Positions 18,268 to 28,238 are shown, numbered from the stretch's first letter. The stretch is 61,701 bases of DNA from Rhizobiales bacterium Ga0077525 (GCA_001464835.1 LNDS01000034.1:1-61701), one strand, 5' to 3'. Program-made: numbers and translations. The notes: generated from the sequence alone by a model not told the origin.

Positions 18268-19155
18268 TCAATGCGCCCAGATCAGCAGCACGACGCCGAT
18301 CACGATCATCACAATCCCCAAGCCTTCGCGCGCCGTGGTCGGCTGCTTGAAGATGAACTTGGAAATGCCCTGCGCGAATAATACTTCCACCAGCGCCAGA
18401 GTGCGCACGCTGGCCGCCGTTGTCAGCGCGAAAGCAAGAAACCAGAACTGCGAGGCGAAGGCACCCATGAAGCCGGCCATGATCGATGGCTTCCAGGCGC
18501 GGAAGATCGCCTTCAGCACCGCCATGTCGCGCCAGGCGAGCCAGGCAGTCAACCACGCCGCTTGCAGGATGAGCCCGACCGCCAATGTAAAGGTCGCCGC
18601 CAGCACATAGTTGTCGCCGAGGTCGAGGCTGAGAATGGCACCGCGATAGCCGATCGCCGACAGGCCGAACATGCCGCCGGCGACGAGACCCATCACGGTC
18701 GGCTTGTAACCGCCGGCCTGCGCGACGCCCGGCTTGTAGGACATGACCACGACACCGGCGGTAGCGATCAGGATGGCGGCGGCCAGCAGCGGCGTCACCC
18801 GGTCGCCCAGCAGGATTAGGCCGAACAAAGCCGTCTGCACCGGCTCGGTCTTGATATAGGCGATGGTGACGACGAAGGAGCGGTCGCTCATCGCCGCCAG
18901 CATCAGCGCGGTGGCGATGACCTGCGCGATGAAGCCGAGGAAAATCCACGGCCAGAAGATCAGCGTCGGCCGCGGCAGCGCCGAGCCGGTCGCCAGCAGC
19001 ACGCCGGTCAGAAAGATGATCGCAAACGGAAAGCCGAACAGGAAGCGCACATGCGTGGCGCCGACGGTGCCGAGCGTCGCCGTCAATTCGCGCTGCATGG
19101 CGTTGCGCGCGGTCTGCGCGGCGGCGGCGATGATCGTGAAGGGTATCCAGAGCAT
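18268..19155 (-). CDS. EamA family (drug/metabolite) transporter
   Basis: A 295-residue inner-membrane protein with about ten hydrophobic helices in two EamA repeats (roughly residues 5-135 and 150-293). Such DMT-superfamily proteins export or import small metabolites; the substrate is unknown. The start codon overlaps the ubiG stop as TGATG, so the gene is in the ubiG transcript. Its last codons (V-V-L-L-I-W-A-H) are duplicated downstream at 16872-16904. Confidence 0.92.
   Translation of the reverse strand: MLWIPFTIIAAAAQTARNAMQRELTATLGTVGATHVRFLFGFPFAIIFLTGVLLATGSALPRPTLIFWPWIFLGFIAQVIATALMLAAMSDRSFVVTIAYIKTEPVQTALFGLILLGDRVTPLLAAAILIATAGVVVMSYKPGVAQAGGYKPTVMGLVAGGMFGLSAIGYRGAILSLDLGDNYVLAATFTLAVGLILQAAWLTAWLAWRDMAVLKAIFRAWKPSIMAGFMGAFASQFWFLAFALTTAASVRTLALVEVLFAQGISKFIFKQPTTAREGLGIVMIVIGVVLLIWAH
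18270..18305 (-). repeat. EamA 3' end, parental copy of the direct repeat
   Basis: The final codons of the intact EamA gene. The sequence from 18270 matches 16872-16904 over 26 straight bases and then continues to match after a three-base gap. The two copies are about 1.4 kb apart, in the same orientation, on either side of the substrate-binding protein gene. Confidence 0.85.
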
Positions 19156-19904
19156 CAGTTGCGCTTACCGACCAACATGTAGTTCACATCCATGTCGGAC
19201 GACAATTGCCAACGGTCGGCCAGCGGATTGTAGATGACGCCGCGCTCGCCGGTGACGTCGAGGCCGGCATCTTCAAACGCGCGCTCGAGTTCCTCCGGCT
19301 TGACGAACTTGTCCCACTGATGCGTGCCGCGCGGCACCCAGCGCAGCACATATTCGGCGCCGACAATGGCCAGCGCGAAACTCTTCAGCGTGCGGTTCAA
19401 CGTCGCCGCGAACATCAGGCCGCCGGGCTTGACCATCGCCGCGCAGGTGGCGACGAAAGCCGGCACGTCGACGACATGCTCGACGACTTCCATCGCCAGC
19501 ACGATGTCGAATTTTTCACCCGCTTCGGCCAGAGCCTCCGCCGTGGTGGCGCGGTAATCGACGGCAACGCCTGTCGCTTCCGCATGGGTGCGGGCCGCTT
19601 CGATATTTTCCTCGGCCGGATCGGCCCCGACCACTGAGCCCCCCAGCCGCGCCAAAGGCTCGGACAAAATGCCGGCGCCACAACCGATATCGAGGATGCG
19701 CAAACCTTTCAGGCTGTCGAGCGTCTTCGGGTCGCGGGAAAAATGCGCCGCCGCCTGGTCGCGGATATAGGCCACCCGCACCGGGTTGAACTTGTGCAAT
19801 GTCGCCATCGGGCCGCGCGGGTCCCACCAGGTGGCGGCCATGCGCGAAAACCGCTCGACTTCGGCGTTATCGATGCTGGAAGCGCGGGATTTGGCGTTCA
19901 CCAT
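19155..19904 (-). CDS. ubiG: ubiquinone biosynthesis O-methyltransferase
   Basis: UbiG performs both O-methylations of ubiquinone synthesis (2-polyprenyl-6-hydroxyphenol and demethylubiquinol). The 249 residues match the family. Visible motifs are [18 protein letters not shown] (residues about 24-41), [16 protein letters not shown] for SAM binding, A-M-E-V-V-E-H-V and [10 protein letters not shown]. The start at 19904 gives M-V-N-A-K-S-R. It is divergent from lysC, a pairing usual in Rhizobiales, and overlaps the EamA gene. Confidence 0.97.
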   Translation of the reverse strand: MVNAKSRASSIDNAEVERFSRMAATWWDPRGPMATLHKFNPVRVAYIRDQAAAHFSRDPKTLDSLKGLRILDIGCGAGILSEPLARLGGSVVGADPAEENIEAARTHAEATGVAVDYRATTAEALAEAGEKFDIVLAMEVVEHVVDVPAFVATCAAMVKPGGLMFAATLNRTLKSFALAIVGAEYVLRWVPRGTHQWDKFVKPEELERAFEDAGLDVTGERGVIYNPLADRWQLSSDMDVNYMLVGKRN

Positions 19905-19997
19905 TCGGGCTTTTCTCTTGAAAACAGAACATTGCAGGGGGGCACCCCCATGGGTATGTATAGCCCCCTTTTGCCGTCTCCGGGAACGTCCAATCTT

Positions 19998-21251
19998 ATG
20001 CCTCGCCTCGTCATGAAATTCGGCGGAACGTCGGTCGCCGATATCGACCGCATCCGCAATGTCGCCCGCCACGTCAAGCGCGAGGTCGATGCCGGCTACG
20101 ATGTCGCCGTCGTTGTCTCCGCCATGTCCGGCGTCACCAACCAGCTTGTCGCCTGGTGCAAGGACGCCGCCACGATGCACGACACGCGCGAATACGACGC
20201 CGTGGTCGCGACCGGCGAGCAGGTCACCTCCGGCCTCTTGGCCATCGTACTGCAAGGCATGGGCATCAATGCGCGCTCCTGGCAGGGCTGGCAGTTGCCG
20301 ATCCTGACCGACGGCGCGCACGCCTCCGCGCGCATCAAGGAGGTCAACGGCGCCGAGCTGATCAAGCGCTTCGACGAACACAAGCAGGTCGCGGTGATCG
20401 CCGGCTTCCAGGGCAAGCATGAGGCGACCGGGCGTATCACCACGCTCGGCCGCGGCGGCTCCGATACGTCCGCCGTGGCGATCGCCGCCGCGATCGGCGC
20501 CGAGCGCTGCGACATCTATACCGACGTCGATGGCGTCTACACCACCGACCCGCGCGTGGTGCCGAATGCACGCCGGCTCGACAAGATCGCCTACGAGGAA
20601 ATGCTGGAACTGGCCTCGCTCGGCGCCAAGGTCATGCAGGTGCGCTCGGTCGAACTCGGCATGCTGCGCAATGTGCGCATCTTCGTGCGCTCGAGTTTCG
20701 TCAAGCCGGAAGACATCGATCCGAAGGCCAACTTCATCGGCACCCTTATCTGCGACGAGAGTGAGATCATGGAACAGCAAACCGTCACCGGCATCGCCTT
20801 CTCCAAGGACGAGGCGCAGATTTCGATCCGGCGCGTGCAGGACAAGCCCGGCGTCGCCGCCGCGATCTTCGGCCCGCTGGCGGACGCCAGCATCAATGTC
20901 GACATGATCGTGCAGAACGTCACCGCCGACGGCGCGACGACGGATCTGACGTTCACGGTGCCGTCGGCCGATTACGAGCGCGCCCGTGTCGTCATCGAAA
21001 AGGCCAAGAGCGCCATCGGCTATGAGCGGCTCGACGGCGCGACCGACGTCGCCAAGGTGTCGGTCATCGGCATCGGCATGCGCAGCCACGCCGGCGTCGC
21101 GGCGGAGGCGTTCAAGGCTCTGGCCGAGCAGAAGATCAATATTCTGGCGATCACGACGTCGGAGATTAAATTCTCGGTGCTGATCAATGCCGGGCAAACC
21201 GACCAGGCGGTGCGGACGCTGCATGGTTTGTATGGGCTGGATAAGGGTTGA
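19998..21251 (+). CDS. lysC: aspartate kinase
   Basis: Catalyses the first step of the lysine, threonine and methionine pathway, phosphorylating aspartate. The 417 residues begin V-M-K-F-G-G-T-S-V, the kinase signature, with [13 protein letters not shown] near residues 155-167. Two ACT domains follow (about 270-340 and 350-412: Q-D-K-P-G-V-A-A and G-M-R-S-H-A-G-V-A), the usual site of lysine/threonine feedback. The start at 19998 ([11 protein letters not shown]) matches relatives; an upstream ATG at 19950 is possible and sits next to a G-run and a small GGGGG-CA-CCCCC hairpin. Confidence 0.96.
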   Translation: MPRLVMKFGGTSVADIDRIRNVARHVKREVDAGYDVAVVVSAMSGVTNQLVAWCKDAATMHDTREYDAVVATGEQVTSGLLAIVLQGMGINARSWQGWQLPILTDGAHASARIKEVNGAELIKRFDEHKQVAVIAGFQGKHEATGRITTLGRGGSDTSAVAIAAAIGAERCDIYTDVDGVYTTDPRVVPNARRLDKIAYEEMLELASLGAKVMQVRSVELGMLRNVRIFVRSSFVKPEDIDPKANFIGTLICDESEIMEQQTVTGIAFSKDEAQISIRRVQDKPGVAAAIFGPLADASINVDMIVQNVTADGATTDLTFTVPSADYERARVVIEKAKSAIGYERLDGATDVAKVSVIGIGMRSHAGVAAEAFKALAEQKINILAITTSEIKFSVLINAGQTDQAVRTLHGLYGLDKG

Positions 21252-21265
21252 TCGTCTTTCTTACC

Positions 21266-21406
21266 GTCTCCCATAGGGAGAGGGTGGCGAGCGATAGCGA
21301 GCCGGGTGAGGGGTTATAGCCTCAAGATAGTCCGTAACCCCTCACCCGCCCCGCCTTCGCTGACGCTTCGGCGGGCCGACGTCTCCCTATGGGAGAGGTG
21401 AAGAGA
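21266..21406. repeat. intergenic inverted repeat, family A copy 2
   Basis: Begins CGTCTCCCATAGGGAGAGGG and ends CGTCTCCCTATGGGAGAGGT, with inner arms GGGTGAGGGGTTA (21304-21316) and TAACCCCTCACCC (21336-21348). The right end is shared with the copy at 91-207. It sits 14 bases after the lysC stop, where it may also act as a transcription stop. No coding content. Confidence 0.85.
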
Positions 21407-21679
21407 AAAGCGGACGTAATTCATCCCGTATTTTTGCGGCCCCGGGCAGGCCGTAGCGCGTCGAAGACGCGCGTTAACGCGCTTATGGCTCGACCAGTCG
21501 ACCCTCCCCCTCCGGGGGAGGCTAAGGAGGCGGCCCCAGGACCAGCCCGCTTGCCCCGTGCCACCCTCCTTCGCTATAGGCTGCTGAGGGCTGCGAAACG
21601 CCGGATTCGCGGCCGCCAATCGTGCATAATCGGGCCGGAACCGAGGCTTTCGGCCCCGATTCGGTATTAAGGACCTCAG
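21407..21679. other. ptsP upstream region
   Basis: Holds no credible gene. Two further small palindromes are visible: GCGCGTCGAAGACGCGCG near 21453-21470, of a kind common between genes in this order, and CCTCCCCCTCCGGGGGAGG near 21503-21521. The ptsP ribosome binding site (AAGGA, before 21680) closes the region. Confidence 0.5.
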
Positions 21680-23947
21680 ATGCGTGGCGCGCTGGGCGGT
21701 CCGCGCGTGCTGTTGCGACGCCTCCGCGAGGTTATGGCGGAGCCGGTCAGCGCGCAGGATCGTCTCGACAAGGTGGTCGTCCTGATCGCCGCCAACATGG
21801 TGGCGGAGGTTTGCTCTGTCTACGTGTTGCGCGTGGACGGAACCCTCGAGCTATACGCCACCGAAGGCCTCAAGCGCGAAGCCGTGCACGCCACCGTCAT
21901 GAAGGCCGACGAAGGCCTGGTCGGCCTGGTCGCCAGCGAAGCGACCAAGATCAACCTGTCGGACGCGCAGAACCATCCGGCCTATTCGTTCCGGCCCGAG
22001 ACCGGCGAAGAAATCTATCACTCCTTCCTCGGCGTGCCGATCCTGCGCGCCGGCAATACGCTTGGCGTTCTGGTCGTGCAGAACCGCGCGCGGCGCAATT
22101 ACACCGAAGAGGAAGAAGAAGCGCTGCAGACGACGGCGATGGTGCTGGCCGAGATGATCGCCTCCGGCGAACTCTCGTCGCTCGCCAAGCCCGGCGCCGA
22201 GCCCGCCGCGCGCCACGCCATTCATATCGAAGGCGTCTCGCTGTCCGACGGCATCGCGCTCGGCCACGTCGTGCTGCACGAGCCGCGCGTCGTCATCACC
22301 AATGTCATTGCCGACGACGTGCCCAAGGAATTGAAGCGCCTGGAAGCGGCGATCGCGACCTTGCGCGCCGATCTCGACCGGCTGGTCGAACACCGCGACG
22401 TCGTCGACGGCGGCGAACACCGCGACGTGCTCGAAGCCTATCGCATGTTCTCCTACGACCAGGGCTGGGCGCACAAAATCCGGGAAGCGGTGACGACGGG
22501 CCTGACCGCCGAGGCCGGCGTCGAGCGCGTGCAATCCGACACCCGCGCCCGCATGCTGCGCGCCTCCGACCCTTACATCCGCGACCGGCTGCACGACCTC
22601 GACGATCTCGCCAACCGCCTGATGCGCGTGCTGATGGGCCAGGATCACGCGCCGCGCAAGGATCAGTTGCCGGACAACGCCATCGTCGTCGCCCGTTCGA
22701 TGGGGCCGGCGGCGCTGCTCGACTACGACCGCAAGAAACTGCGCGGCCTCGTGCTCGAAGAAGGCGGCATGACCTCGCATGTCTCGATCGTGGCGCGCGC
22801 GCTCGGCATTCCGACCGTCGGCGACATCGCCAATGCCACCGGCCTGGTCGAACAGGGAGACGCCATTATCGTCGATGGCTCGACCGGCGTCGTCCATATG
22901 CGGCCGCCGCAGGACATCGAGGCCGCCTTCGGCGAGCGCGTCAAATTGCGGGCGCGGCGCATGGCGCAATATCGCGCGGCGCGCGACAAGCCCTGCGTCA
23001 CCAAAGACGGCTGCACCATCGCGCTGATGATGAATGCGGGTCTCACCATCGACCTGCCGCATATGGCGGAGACCGGCGCCTCCGGCATCGGCCTGTTCCG
23101 CACCGAATTGCAGTTCATGGTGGCGCCGACTTTGCCGCGCACCGGCGAGCAGTCCGCGCTCTATCGCACCGTGCTCGACGCCGCCGGTAAGAAGCCGGTG
23201 ACCTTCCGCACGCTCGACATCGGCGGCGATAAGGTGCTGCCCTATTTGCGCAACTTCGAAGAGGAAAATCCGGCGCTCGGCTGGCGCGCCATTCGTCTTG
23301 GACTGGACCGGCCCGGCCTGTTGCGCAGCCAGGTGCGCGCGCTACTGCGCGCCGGCGGCGGCCGCGAAATCCGCGTGATGTTTCCGATGATCGCGACCGT
23401 CGAGGAATTCGACCAGGCCAAGCTGCTGGTCGAAGCCGAGCTGACGCATTTGCGCAAGCACGGCCATGCGCTGCCGGAGCGCGTCCATATCGGCACCATG
23501 CTGGAAGTGCCGTCGCTGTTGTTCCAACTCGACGAATTGCTGGAGCGCGTCGATTTCCTGTCGGTCGGCTCCAACGATCTGATGCAGTTCTTGTATGCCG
23601 CCGATCGCGGCAATACGCGGGTGTCGCAGCGCTTCGATCCGCTGTCGGCGCCGGTGCTGCGCGCGCTGAAGGAGATTGCCGACAAGGCCGCCCAGCACGG
23701 CAAGCCTGTGGCGCTGTGCGGCGAACTGGCGTCGCAGCCTTTGGGCGCGCTGGCGCTGGCGATTTTGGGCTATCGCGCGATGTCGCTGTCGCCGTCGGCG
23801 GTCGGGCCGGTGAAGGCGATGCTGCTGCAACTGGATTGCCAGAAGGGCGCCGACGCGCTGCTGCCGGCCTTGGCCCGGCCGATCGGCAGCGTCTCGATCC
23901 GCCGGACGCTTGAAGATTTCGCGACCGCCGAAGGGCTGCCGCTTTGA
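21680..23947 (+). CDS. ptsP: phosphoenolpyruvate-protein phosphotransferase, nitrogen PTS enzyme I (EI-Ntr)
   Basis: A 755-residue enzyme that passes phosphate from PEP to NPr (PtsO) in the nitrogen-related regulatory PTS. The domains are an N-terminal GAF (about 25-170), the EI N-terminal domain, the phosphohistidine segment [13 protein letters not shown] near residue 365, and the C-terminal PEP barrel with [17 protein letters not shown] and G-S-N-D-L-M-Q. The GAF domain separates it from sugar-PTS enzyme I; in relatives it senses glutamine or 2-oxoglutarate. prfA begins 13 bases after its stop. Confidence 0.97.
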   Translation: MRGALGGPRVLLRRLREVMAEPVSAQDRLDKVVVLIAANMVAEVCSVYVLRVDGTLELYATEGLKREAVHATVMKADEGLVGLVASEATKINLSDAQNHPAYSFRPETGEEIYHSFLGVPILRAGNTLGVLVVQNRARRNYTEEEEEALQTTAMVLAEMIASGELSSLAKPGAEPAARHAIHIEGVSLSDGIALGHVVLHEPRVVITNVIADDVPKELKRLEAAIATLRADLDRLVEHRDVVDGGEHRDVLEAYRMFSYDQGWAHKIREAVTTGLTAEAGVERVQSDTRARMLRASDPYIRDRLHDLDDLANRLMRVLMGQDHAPRKDQLPDNAIVVARSMGPAALLDYDRKKLRGLVLEEGGMTSHVSIVARALGIPTVGDIANATGLVEQGDAIIVDGSTGVVHMRPPQDIEAAFGERVKLRARRMAQYRAARDKPCVTKDGCTIALMMNAGLTIDLPHMAETGASGIGLFRTELQFMVAPTLPRTGEQSALYRTVLDAAGKKPVTFRTLDIGGDKVLPYLRNFEEENPALGWRAIRLGLDRPGLLRSQVRALLRAGGGREIRVMFPMIATVEEFDQAKLLVEAELTHLRKHGHALPERVHIGTMLEVPSLLFQLDELLERVDFLSVGSNDLMQFLYAADRGNTRVSQRFDPLSAPVLRALKEIADKAAQHGKPVALCGELASQPLGALALAILGYRAMSLSPSAVGPVKAMLLQLDCQKGADALLPALARPIGSVSIRRTLEDFATAEGLPL

Positions 23948-23960
23948 AGGAACCTGCACT

Positions 23961-25040
23961 TTGATATCGCTTCCGCAACACCGGCTCGATGCCCTGCTCA
24001 ACCGCCACGCCATGGTCGAACGCGAACTCGGCAGCGGGCTCGGCACCGAGGCTTACGTCAAACTGTCGCGCGAATTCTCCGACCTCGGGCCGGTGATCGA
24101 GGCGATCAAGACCTATCGCGCGACCGGCGCGGAGATCGCCGATCTCGACGCCATGATCGCCGATCCGTCGACCGACGCCGAGATGCGCAAGATGGCGGAG
24201 ACGGAGAAGCAGTCTCTGGTGGCGCAGCACGAGGCGCTGGAAAAGAAGATCCGTCTCGCGCTGATTCCGAAAGACGCGATGGACGACCACGACGCCATTC
24301 TCGAAATCCGCGCCGGCACCGGCGGCGACGAAGCGGCGCTTTTCGCCGGCGACCTGTTCCGCATGTATGAGCGCTACGCCGCCAAGCAGGGCTGGAAGAC
24401 CGAAGTCATCACCATGAGCGAAGGCGCCAAAGGCGGGCTCAAGGAAGTGATCGCCGAAGTGCACGGCCGAGGCGTTTTCGCCAAGCTGAAATTCGAGTCC
24501 GGCGTGCACCGCGTGCAGCGCGTGCCCGACACCGAAACGCAAGGCCGCATTCATACCTCGGCGGCGACCGTCGCGGTGCTGCCGGAAGTCGAGGACGTCG
24601 ATATCCAGATCCGCGACGACGATCTGAAGATCGACACGATGCGCGCGCAAGGCGCCGGCGGCCAGCACGTCAACAAGACCGAGTCGGCGATCCGCATCAC
24701 GCATATTCCGACAGGGACGATCGTGTTCGTGCAGGAGGAGCGCTCGCAGCACAAGAACAAGGCCAAGGCGCTCGCCTATCTCCGTACCAAGCTGTACGAC
24801 ACGCAGCGCCAGAAGCTCGATGCCGAGCGCGCCGCCGACCGCAAGGGCCAGATCGGCTCCGGCGACCGCTCCGAGCGCATCCGCACCTATAATTATCCAC
24901 AAGGCCGCGTCACCGACCACCGCATCAATTTGACCTTGTACAAGCTGCCGCAGGTGATGGAAGGCGACGTCGACGAGCTGATCGACGCGCTGGTGACCGA
25001 GCATCAGGCCGAACTGCTGGCGGCCGAGGGCGCGACGTGA
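23961..25040 (+). CDS. prfA: peptide chain release factor 1
   Basis: RF1 recognises UAA and UAG and triggers peptide release on the ribosome. The 359 residues match E. coli RF1 (360). The GGQ motif appears in [13 protein letters not shown] near residues 229-241, and its glutamine is the substrate of PrmC, encoded next. The start is a TTG at 23961 with an AAGGA site, giving [10 protein letters not shown]; an upstream ATG would lie inside ptsP. The codon-recognition loop region around residues 185-195 is present. Confidence 0.97.
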   Translation: MISLPQHRLDALLNRHAMVERELGSGLGTEAYVKLSREFSDLGPVIEAIKTYRATGAEIADLDAMIADPSTDAEMRKMAETEKQSLVAQHEALEKKIRLALIPKDAMDDHDAILEIRAGTGGDEAALFAGDLFRMYERYAAKQGWKTEVITMSEGAKGGLKEVIAEVHGRGVFAKLKFESGVHRVQRVPDTETQGRIHTSAATVAVLPEVEDVDIQIRDDDLKIDTMRAQGAGGQHVNKTESAIRITHIPTGTIVFVQEERSQHKNKAKALAYLRTKLYDTQRQKLDAERAADRKGQIGSGDRSERIRTYNYPQGRVTDHRINLTLYKLPQVMEGDVDELIDALVTEHQAELLAAEGAT

Positions 25041-25041
25041 G

Positions 25042-25090
25042 GCGCATGATCCCGAAAAGGGGGAACCGGTTTTCGGATAAGATCATGCGC
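25042..25090. repeat. palindromic intergenic repeat, family C
   Basis: A 49-base imperfect palindrome with outer arms GCGCATGATC and GATCATGCGC and inner arms CCGAAAA...TTTTCGG. It begins one base after the prfA stop and ends eight bases before the prmC start. The element closely resembles a palindrome common between Bradyrhizobium-group genes. It probably folds in the prfA-prmC message; whether it affects prmC translation is unknown. Confidence 0.85.
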
Positions 25091-25098
25091 AAATTCAA

Positions 25099-25986
25099 AT
25101 GAGAATCATCCCCGGCCTGAAGGCTGAATCGTCGGTCGCTCAAGCGCAGCAATTGATGGTGCAGATGTTCAAGCTCGCGGGGATCGAAGAGCCGGAAGCC
25201 GACGCCAGACTGCTGCTCGGCCACGCCTTGCGGCTCGACCGCACGCAATTGTTTTCGCAAGCTGACCGTTTACTCGACGCCCGCGAAGCGTCGGCGGTGT
25301 CGGCGCTGGCCGCGCGGCGGCTCAAGCGCGAGCCGGCGTCGCGCATTCTCGGCCGCAAGGAATTCTGGAGTCTGGCGCTTGACGTCAGCGGCGATGTACT
25401 GGTGCCGCGGCCCGATACCGAAACAGTGGTCGAGGCGGCGCTCGACTTCGTGGTGCGCGGCGGACTGCGGCTTGAGAAGCTGCGCCTGCTCGACATCGGC
25501 ACCGGCTCCGGCGCGATCGTGCTGGCGCTGCTGTCCGAACTGGAAAACGCCACAGGCGTCGCCACCGACATCAGCAAGGCCGCCATCGATGTGGCGCGCG
25601 GCAATGCCGAACGGCTGGGACTGGCCGCGCGATGCAGTTTCGTCGTCTGCAACATCGCCGATGGCATCACGGGGCCGTTCGACCTGATCGTGTCCAATCC
25701 GCCCTATATCGCGCATGACGAGATTGCGACGCTCGAGCCCGAGGTGCGCGACCACGATCCGGCGCTGGCGCTCGATGGCGGCAAAGACGGGTTGGACGCC
25801 TATCGCGCCATCGCGGCGCGCGCGGGGTCCCTGCTCGCCCCCGGCGGCCGGCTGATCGTCGAGCTGGGCATCGGCCAGGAGAATGCGGTGCGCGATCTGT
25901 TTACCAAATCCGGCATGGACGTCGGCGCCGCGCGCGCCGACCTGGCCGGTGTTCCGCGCGTGCTGAGCGCCACTTTCGGGCCTTAA
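25099..25986 (+). CDS. prmC: protein-(glutamine-N5) methyltransferase, release factor-specific
   Basis: PrmC methylates the glutamine of the GGQ loop in release factors. The 295 residues include an N-terminal helical domain (to about 90), the SAM-binding motif L-L-D-I-G-T-G-S-G-A-I near residues 131-141 and the catalytic N-P-P-Y near 200-203, which holds the target glutamine. It follows prfA, its substrate's gene. The start at 25099 has no clear ribosome binding site, since the palindromic repeat ends just before it. Confidence 0.96.
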   Translation: MRIIPGLKAESSVAQAQQLMVQMFKLAGIEEPEADARLLLGHALRLDRTQLFSQADRLLDAREASAVSALAARRLKREPASRILGRKEFWSLALDVSGDVLVPRPDTETVVEAALDFVVRGGLRLEKLRLLDIGTGSGAIVLALLSELENATGVATDISKAAIDVARGNAERLGLAARCSFVVCNIADGITGPFDLIVSNPPYIAHDEIATLEPEVRDHDPALALDGGKDGLDAYRAIAARAGSLLAPGGRLIVELGIGQENAVRDLFTKSGMDVGAARADLAGVPRVLSATFGP

Positions 25987-26465
25987 ATCCAGTCATGTTC
26001 CCGACGCAAGGCCATCCGCCTGAAATACAGGGCTTACCGGAAGGCAAAAAACCACTTGGAATAGAGCCCCAAACCGACTAGCTTGCCAGCAACGGAATCG
26101 ACCCGTGACGGATGCAAGCCACGAACCCCGGAGCACGATGCTCTGCGAGGCAGCGCCGCAAAGTCGATTGCAGGGCAGATAACGACGCACCGATGGCCAA
26201 GACCCGGTTGAACGCTCAAGGACCGGTCGAACGACGGCGGCGCGCGAAATCGCCAGGAACGGCATTGGGGTTGCTGTAATCATCGCTGATAACGGGCGCA
26301 TAAGTTAAAGGCATCGGCGCGGGCAACCTTTCAAGGTTTCGCCGCGCAAGGACACCCGTTTGAGTGCGGCTTTAAGAACGTCACGGGACGTGTCTTCCCG
26401 GTCGAGTTGAGCAACGGCGGCGATACCGCGGAATAGCGAAGCAATAGTTGGCGAACAGGGAAATC
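25987..26465. other. long leader / intergenic region before the DUF4167 gene
   Basis: Nearly 480 bases with no supportable gene. I checked for a transfer or transfer-messenger RNA and found no T-loop, CCA end or tag-like peptide. A small hairpin (ACGTC-ACGG-GACGT at 26378-26391) and a 50-codon open stretch lacking a start codon (ending GATACCGCGGAATAG) occur in the last 150 bases. It could hold a long 5' leader or a small RNA. An AGGGAA ribosome binding site precedes 26466. Confidence 0.4.
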
Positions 26466-27278
26466 ATGAGAAACGGTCAGAAGCGTATGCGTGGTCGCAG
26501 CGGTGGCGGCGGCGGCGGCGGCAATAACAACAACAATCACCGCAAGAGCCAGAACCCGCTGACACGCGTCTACGAATCGAACGGCCCGGACGTGAAGATC
26601 CGCGGCACCGCGTCGCACATCGCCGAGAAGTACATGCAACTCGCGCGCGACTCGCAAACGTCCAGCGATCCGGTAGCGGCGGAAAATTATTTTCAGCACG
26701 CCGAGCATTATTTCCGGCTGATCGCCACGGCGCAGGAACAGTTCCGCCAGCAGAATCCCTATTACAACAATCCGGCGCCGACGCCGGGCGCGCCAACCGG
26801 CGCCGCCGACGACAATTACGATGACGGCGACGACGACGGCCAGCCTTTCGCCGCGCAAGGCGAGCAAGGCAACGCGCCGCAGCCGCCGCAACCGCAAGCG
26901 CAGCCTTATCTGCCGCGCGACGCGCAGCCGTTTCCGCCGCGCGATCAGCCGCAGCACCGAAACCCGCAGCATCAGCAGCACCAGCCGCGGCCGCATCAGA
27001 ACCAGCAGCCGCGCCCGGTCGACAATAATGCGTCGCCGGAAGTCACCGGCCTGCCGGCCTTCATCACCGGCGGCCAGCCGCAGCCAGTTATCGGCGAAGG
27101 CGACGCCAATGGCCAGAACGGTCACGAACAGGGCGATCGCCCGGATCGCTTCGGCCGCCGCCGCCGGCGTCATCGCAGCGGCGGTTTCCGTCCCGACCGT
27201 CCGGACTTCAACGGCAATGCCGAAGCCGGCGCCGCGCCGGCCTCGGGCGGCGATGAGCCGTCGGGGCAGCCGGAGTAG
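26466..27278 (+). CDS. DUF4167 domain protein
   Basis: A 270-residue soluble protein. The first 80 or so residues form the DUF4167 domain: M-R-N-G-Q-K-R-M-R-G-R, a Gly/Asn-rich linker, then N-P-L-T-R-V-Y-E-S-N-G-P-D-V-K-I and a helical hairpin with Y-F-Q-H-A-E-H-Y-F-R-L. The remainder is low-complexity, rich in Pro, Gln and His (about 100-180) and then Arg/Gly-rich (R-R-R-R-H-R-S-G-G-F). The basic Gly-rich ends suggest RNA or nucleic-acid binding, which is inference; the family has no assigned function and is restricted to alphaproteobacteria. Confidence 0.9.
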   Translation: MRNGQKRMRGRSGGGGGGGNNNNNHRKSQNPLTRVYESNGPDVKIRGTASHIAEKYMQLARDSQTSSDPVAAENYFQHAEHYFRLIATAQEQFRQQNPYYNNPAPTPGAPTGAADDNYDDGDDDGQPFAAQGEQGNAPQPPQPQAQPYLPRDAQPFPPRDQPQHRNPQHQQHQPRPHQNQQPRPVDNNASPEVTGLPAFITGGQPQPVIGEGDANGQNGHEQGDRPDRFGRRRRRHRSGGFRPDRPDFNGNAEAGAAPASGGDEPSGQPE

Positions 27279-27298
27279 TTATCGTCAGCCCCACACTC

Positions 27299-27378
27299 CG
27301 CTCATTCCCGCGCAGGCGGGAATCCAGAGCAAGTGAGCAAAGCAAGAGCTGGAGCCCCGCTTGCGCGGGAATGAGCGG
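27299..27378. repeat. intergenic inverted repeat, family B copy 1
   Basis: Outer arms CCGCTCATTCCCGCGCAGGC... and ...GCGCGGGAATGAGCGG enclose a small internal hairpin. The core (TCCCGCGCAGGCGGGAATCC) is the same design as the repeats at 41893-41981 and 58043-58146. It lies between convergent genes, so it could stop transcription from both sides. Confidence 0.85.
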
Positions 27379-27409
27379 AAAATTTGAATCCGCGTTCCTT
27401 CGATAGACC

Positions 27410-28144
27410 TTAAGTCCCCGGCGACGGCGCCAGCGCCGGCTCGAGCGCCGGCACCAGCATGCGCTTGGTGCGGCGCTGCGCCGGAATCGCGCGATAGACC
27501 TGCTTGGTGGCGTCGACCAGATGGACGCCGGCAAACGGCGCCGACAAAGTCGCGCCGGTGCGCTCCCACGCCACCGCCGAACGCAAGAACCAGCGCCGCG
27601 GCACCGGCGGCACATAAAGAGCTTCGCTCCATTCGCTCGGCGTGAACCAGGTCTCGCGCAGAAGCTGATTGATCTGCGAGCGCGAATAAGGCCGGCCATG
27701 GCCGAACGGCGTCGTGTCCAGGCGCGCCCAGACGCCGCGCCTATTCGGCACCACCGCCAGCAAGCGGCCGCCGGGGGCGAGCACGCGCCAGACTTCGCGC
27801 AGCAGCGCCGCCGGATCGTTGGTCATTTCCAGGGCATGCACCAGAAGCACGCGATCGACCGCGCCGTCGGTCAGCGGCAATTCGTTTTCATCGACCAGAG
27901 CCGACAAAGCCGGGCGCGCGGTCGGCCATTTCAAAACGCCCTGCCCGGCCGGCATGAAGGCGAGACAGCGCTCGGCCTCCTCGCGGAACAGGCCGAGATA
28001 GGGCGTCGTATAGCCGATGCCGAGCACGCGCTGGCCGGCGGCATCGCGCCACAAGGAACGCACGCCGCGCCCGACGAAGCGGCGCGCCACCACGCCCAGC
28101 GGCTGGCCGTAAAAATTGCGCAGGTCGACGACATCGATGGACAT
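27410..28144 (-). CDS. class I SAM-dependent methyltransferase
   Basis: A 244-residue methyltransferase-like protein, with M-S-I-D-V-V-D-L-R-N-F-Y, V-L-G-I-G-Y-T-T-P-Y-L (a modified glycine loop), L-L-V-H-A-L-E-M and E-V-W-R-V-L-A-P-G-G-R-L-L. It belongs to a group found next to gloB in alphaproteobacteria. The glycine-rich SAM motif is diverged (G-I-G-Y rather than G-x-G-x-G), so activity should not be taken for granted. The substrate is unknown. It is divergent from gloB. Confidence 0.88.
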   Translation of the reverse strand: MSIDVVDLRNFYGQPLGVVARRFVGRGVRSLWRDAAGQRVLGIGYTTPYLGLFREEAERCLAFMPAGQGVLKWPTARPALSALVDENELPLTDGAVDRVLLVHALEMTNDPAALLREVWRVLAPGGRLLAVVPNRRGVWARLDTTPFGHGRPYSRSQINQLLRETWFTPSEWSEALYVPPVPRRWFLRSAVAWERTGATLSAPFAGVHLVDATKQVYRAIPAQRRTKRMLVPALEPALAPSPGT

Positions 28145-28238
28145 GGCGGCAAACTAGCACAAGTTGCTGGTATTGCGCTCCGCTGATATGCGACACATTT
28201 GCGATATCAGGTTAATATCGTTGTTCGAGGAGATTTTC

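Noticed and set aside
19905..21224. Long minus-strand frame continuing upstream of ubiG through lysC
   Set aside because: It is an antisense shadow of lysC; only the part below 19904 shows UbiG homology and the codon pattern is that of the opposite strand.
25987..26447. Possible tmRNA or other stable RNA
   Set aside because: No CCA end, T-loop or degradation tag was found; retained only as a gene-free region with a small hairpin.
26331..27173. Minus-strand 280-codon frame opposite the DUF4167 gene
   Set aside because: Composition is Val/Leu/Arg-rich low complexity created by the Gln/Pro/Ala codons of the real gene.
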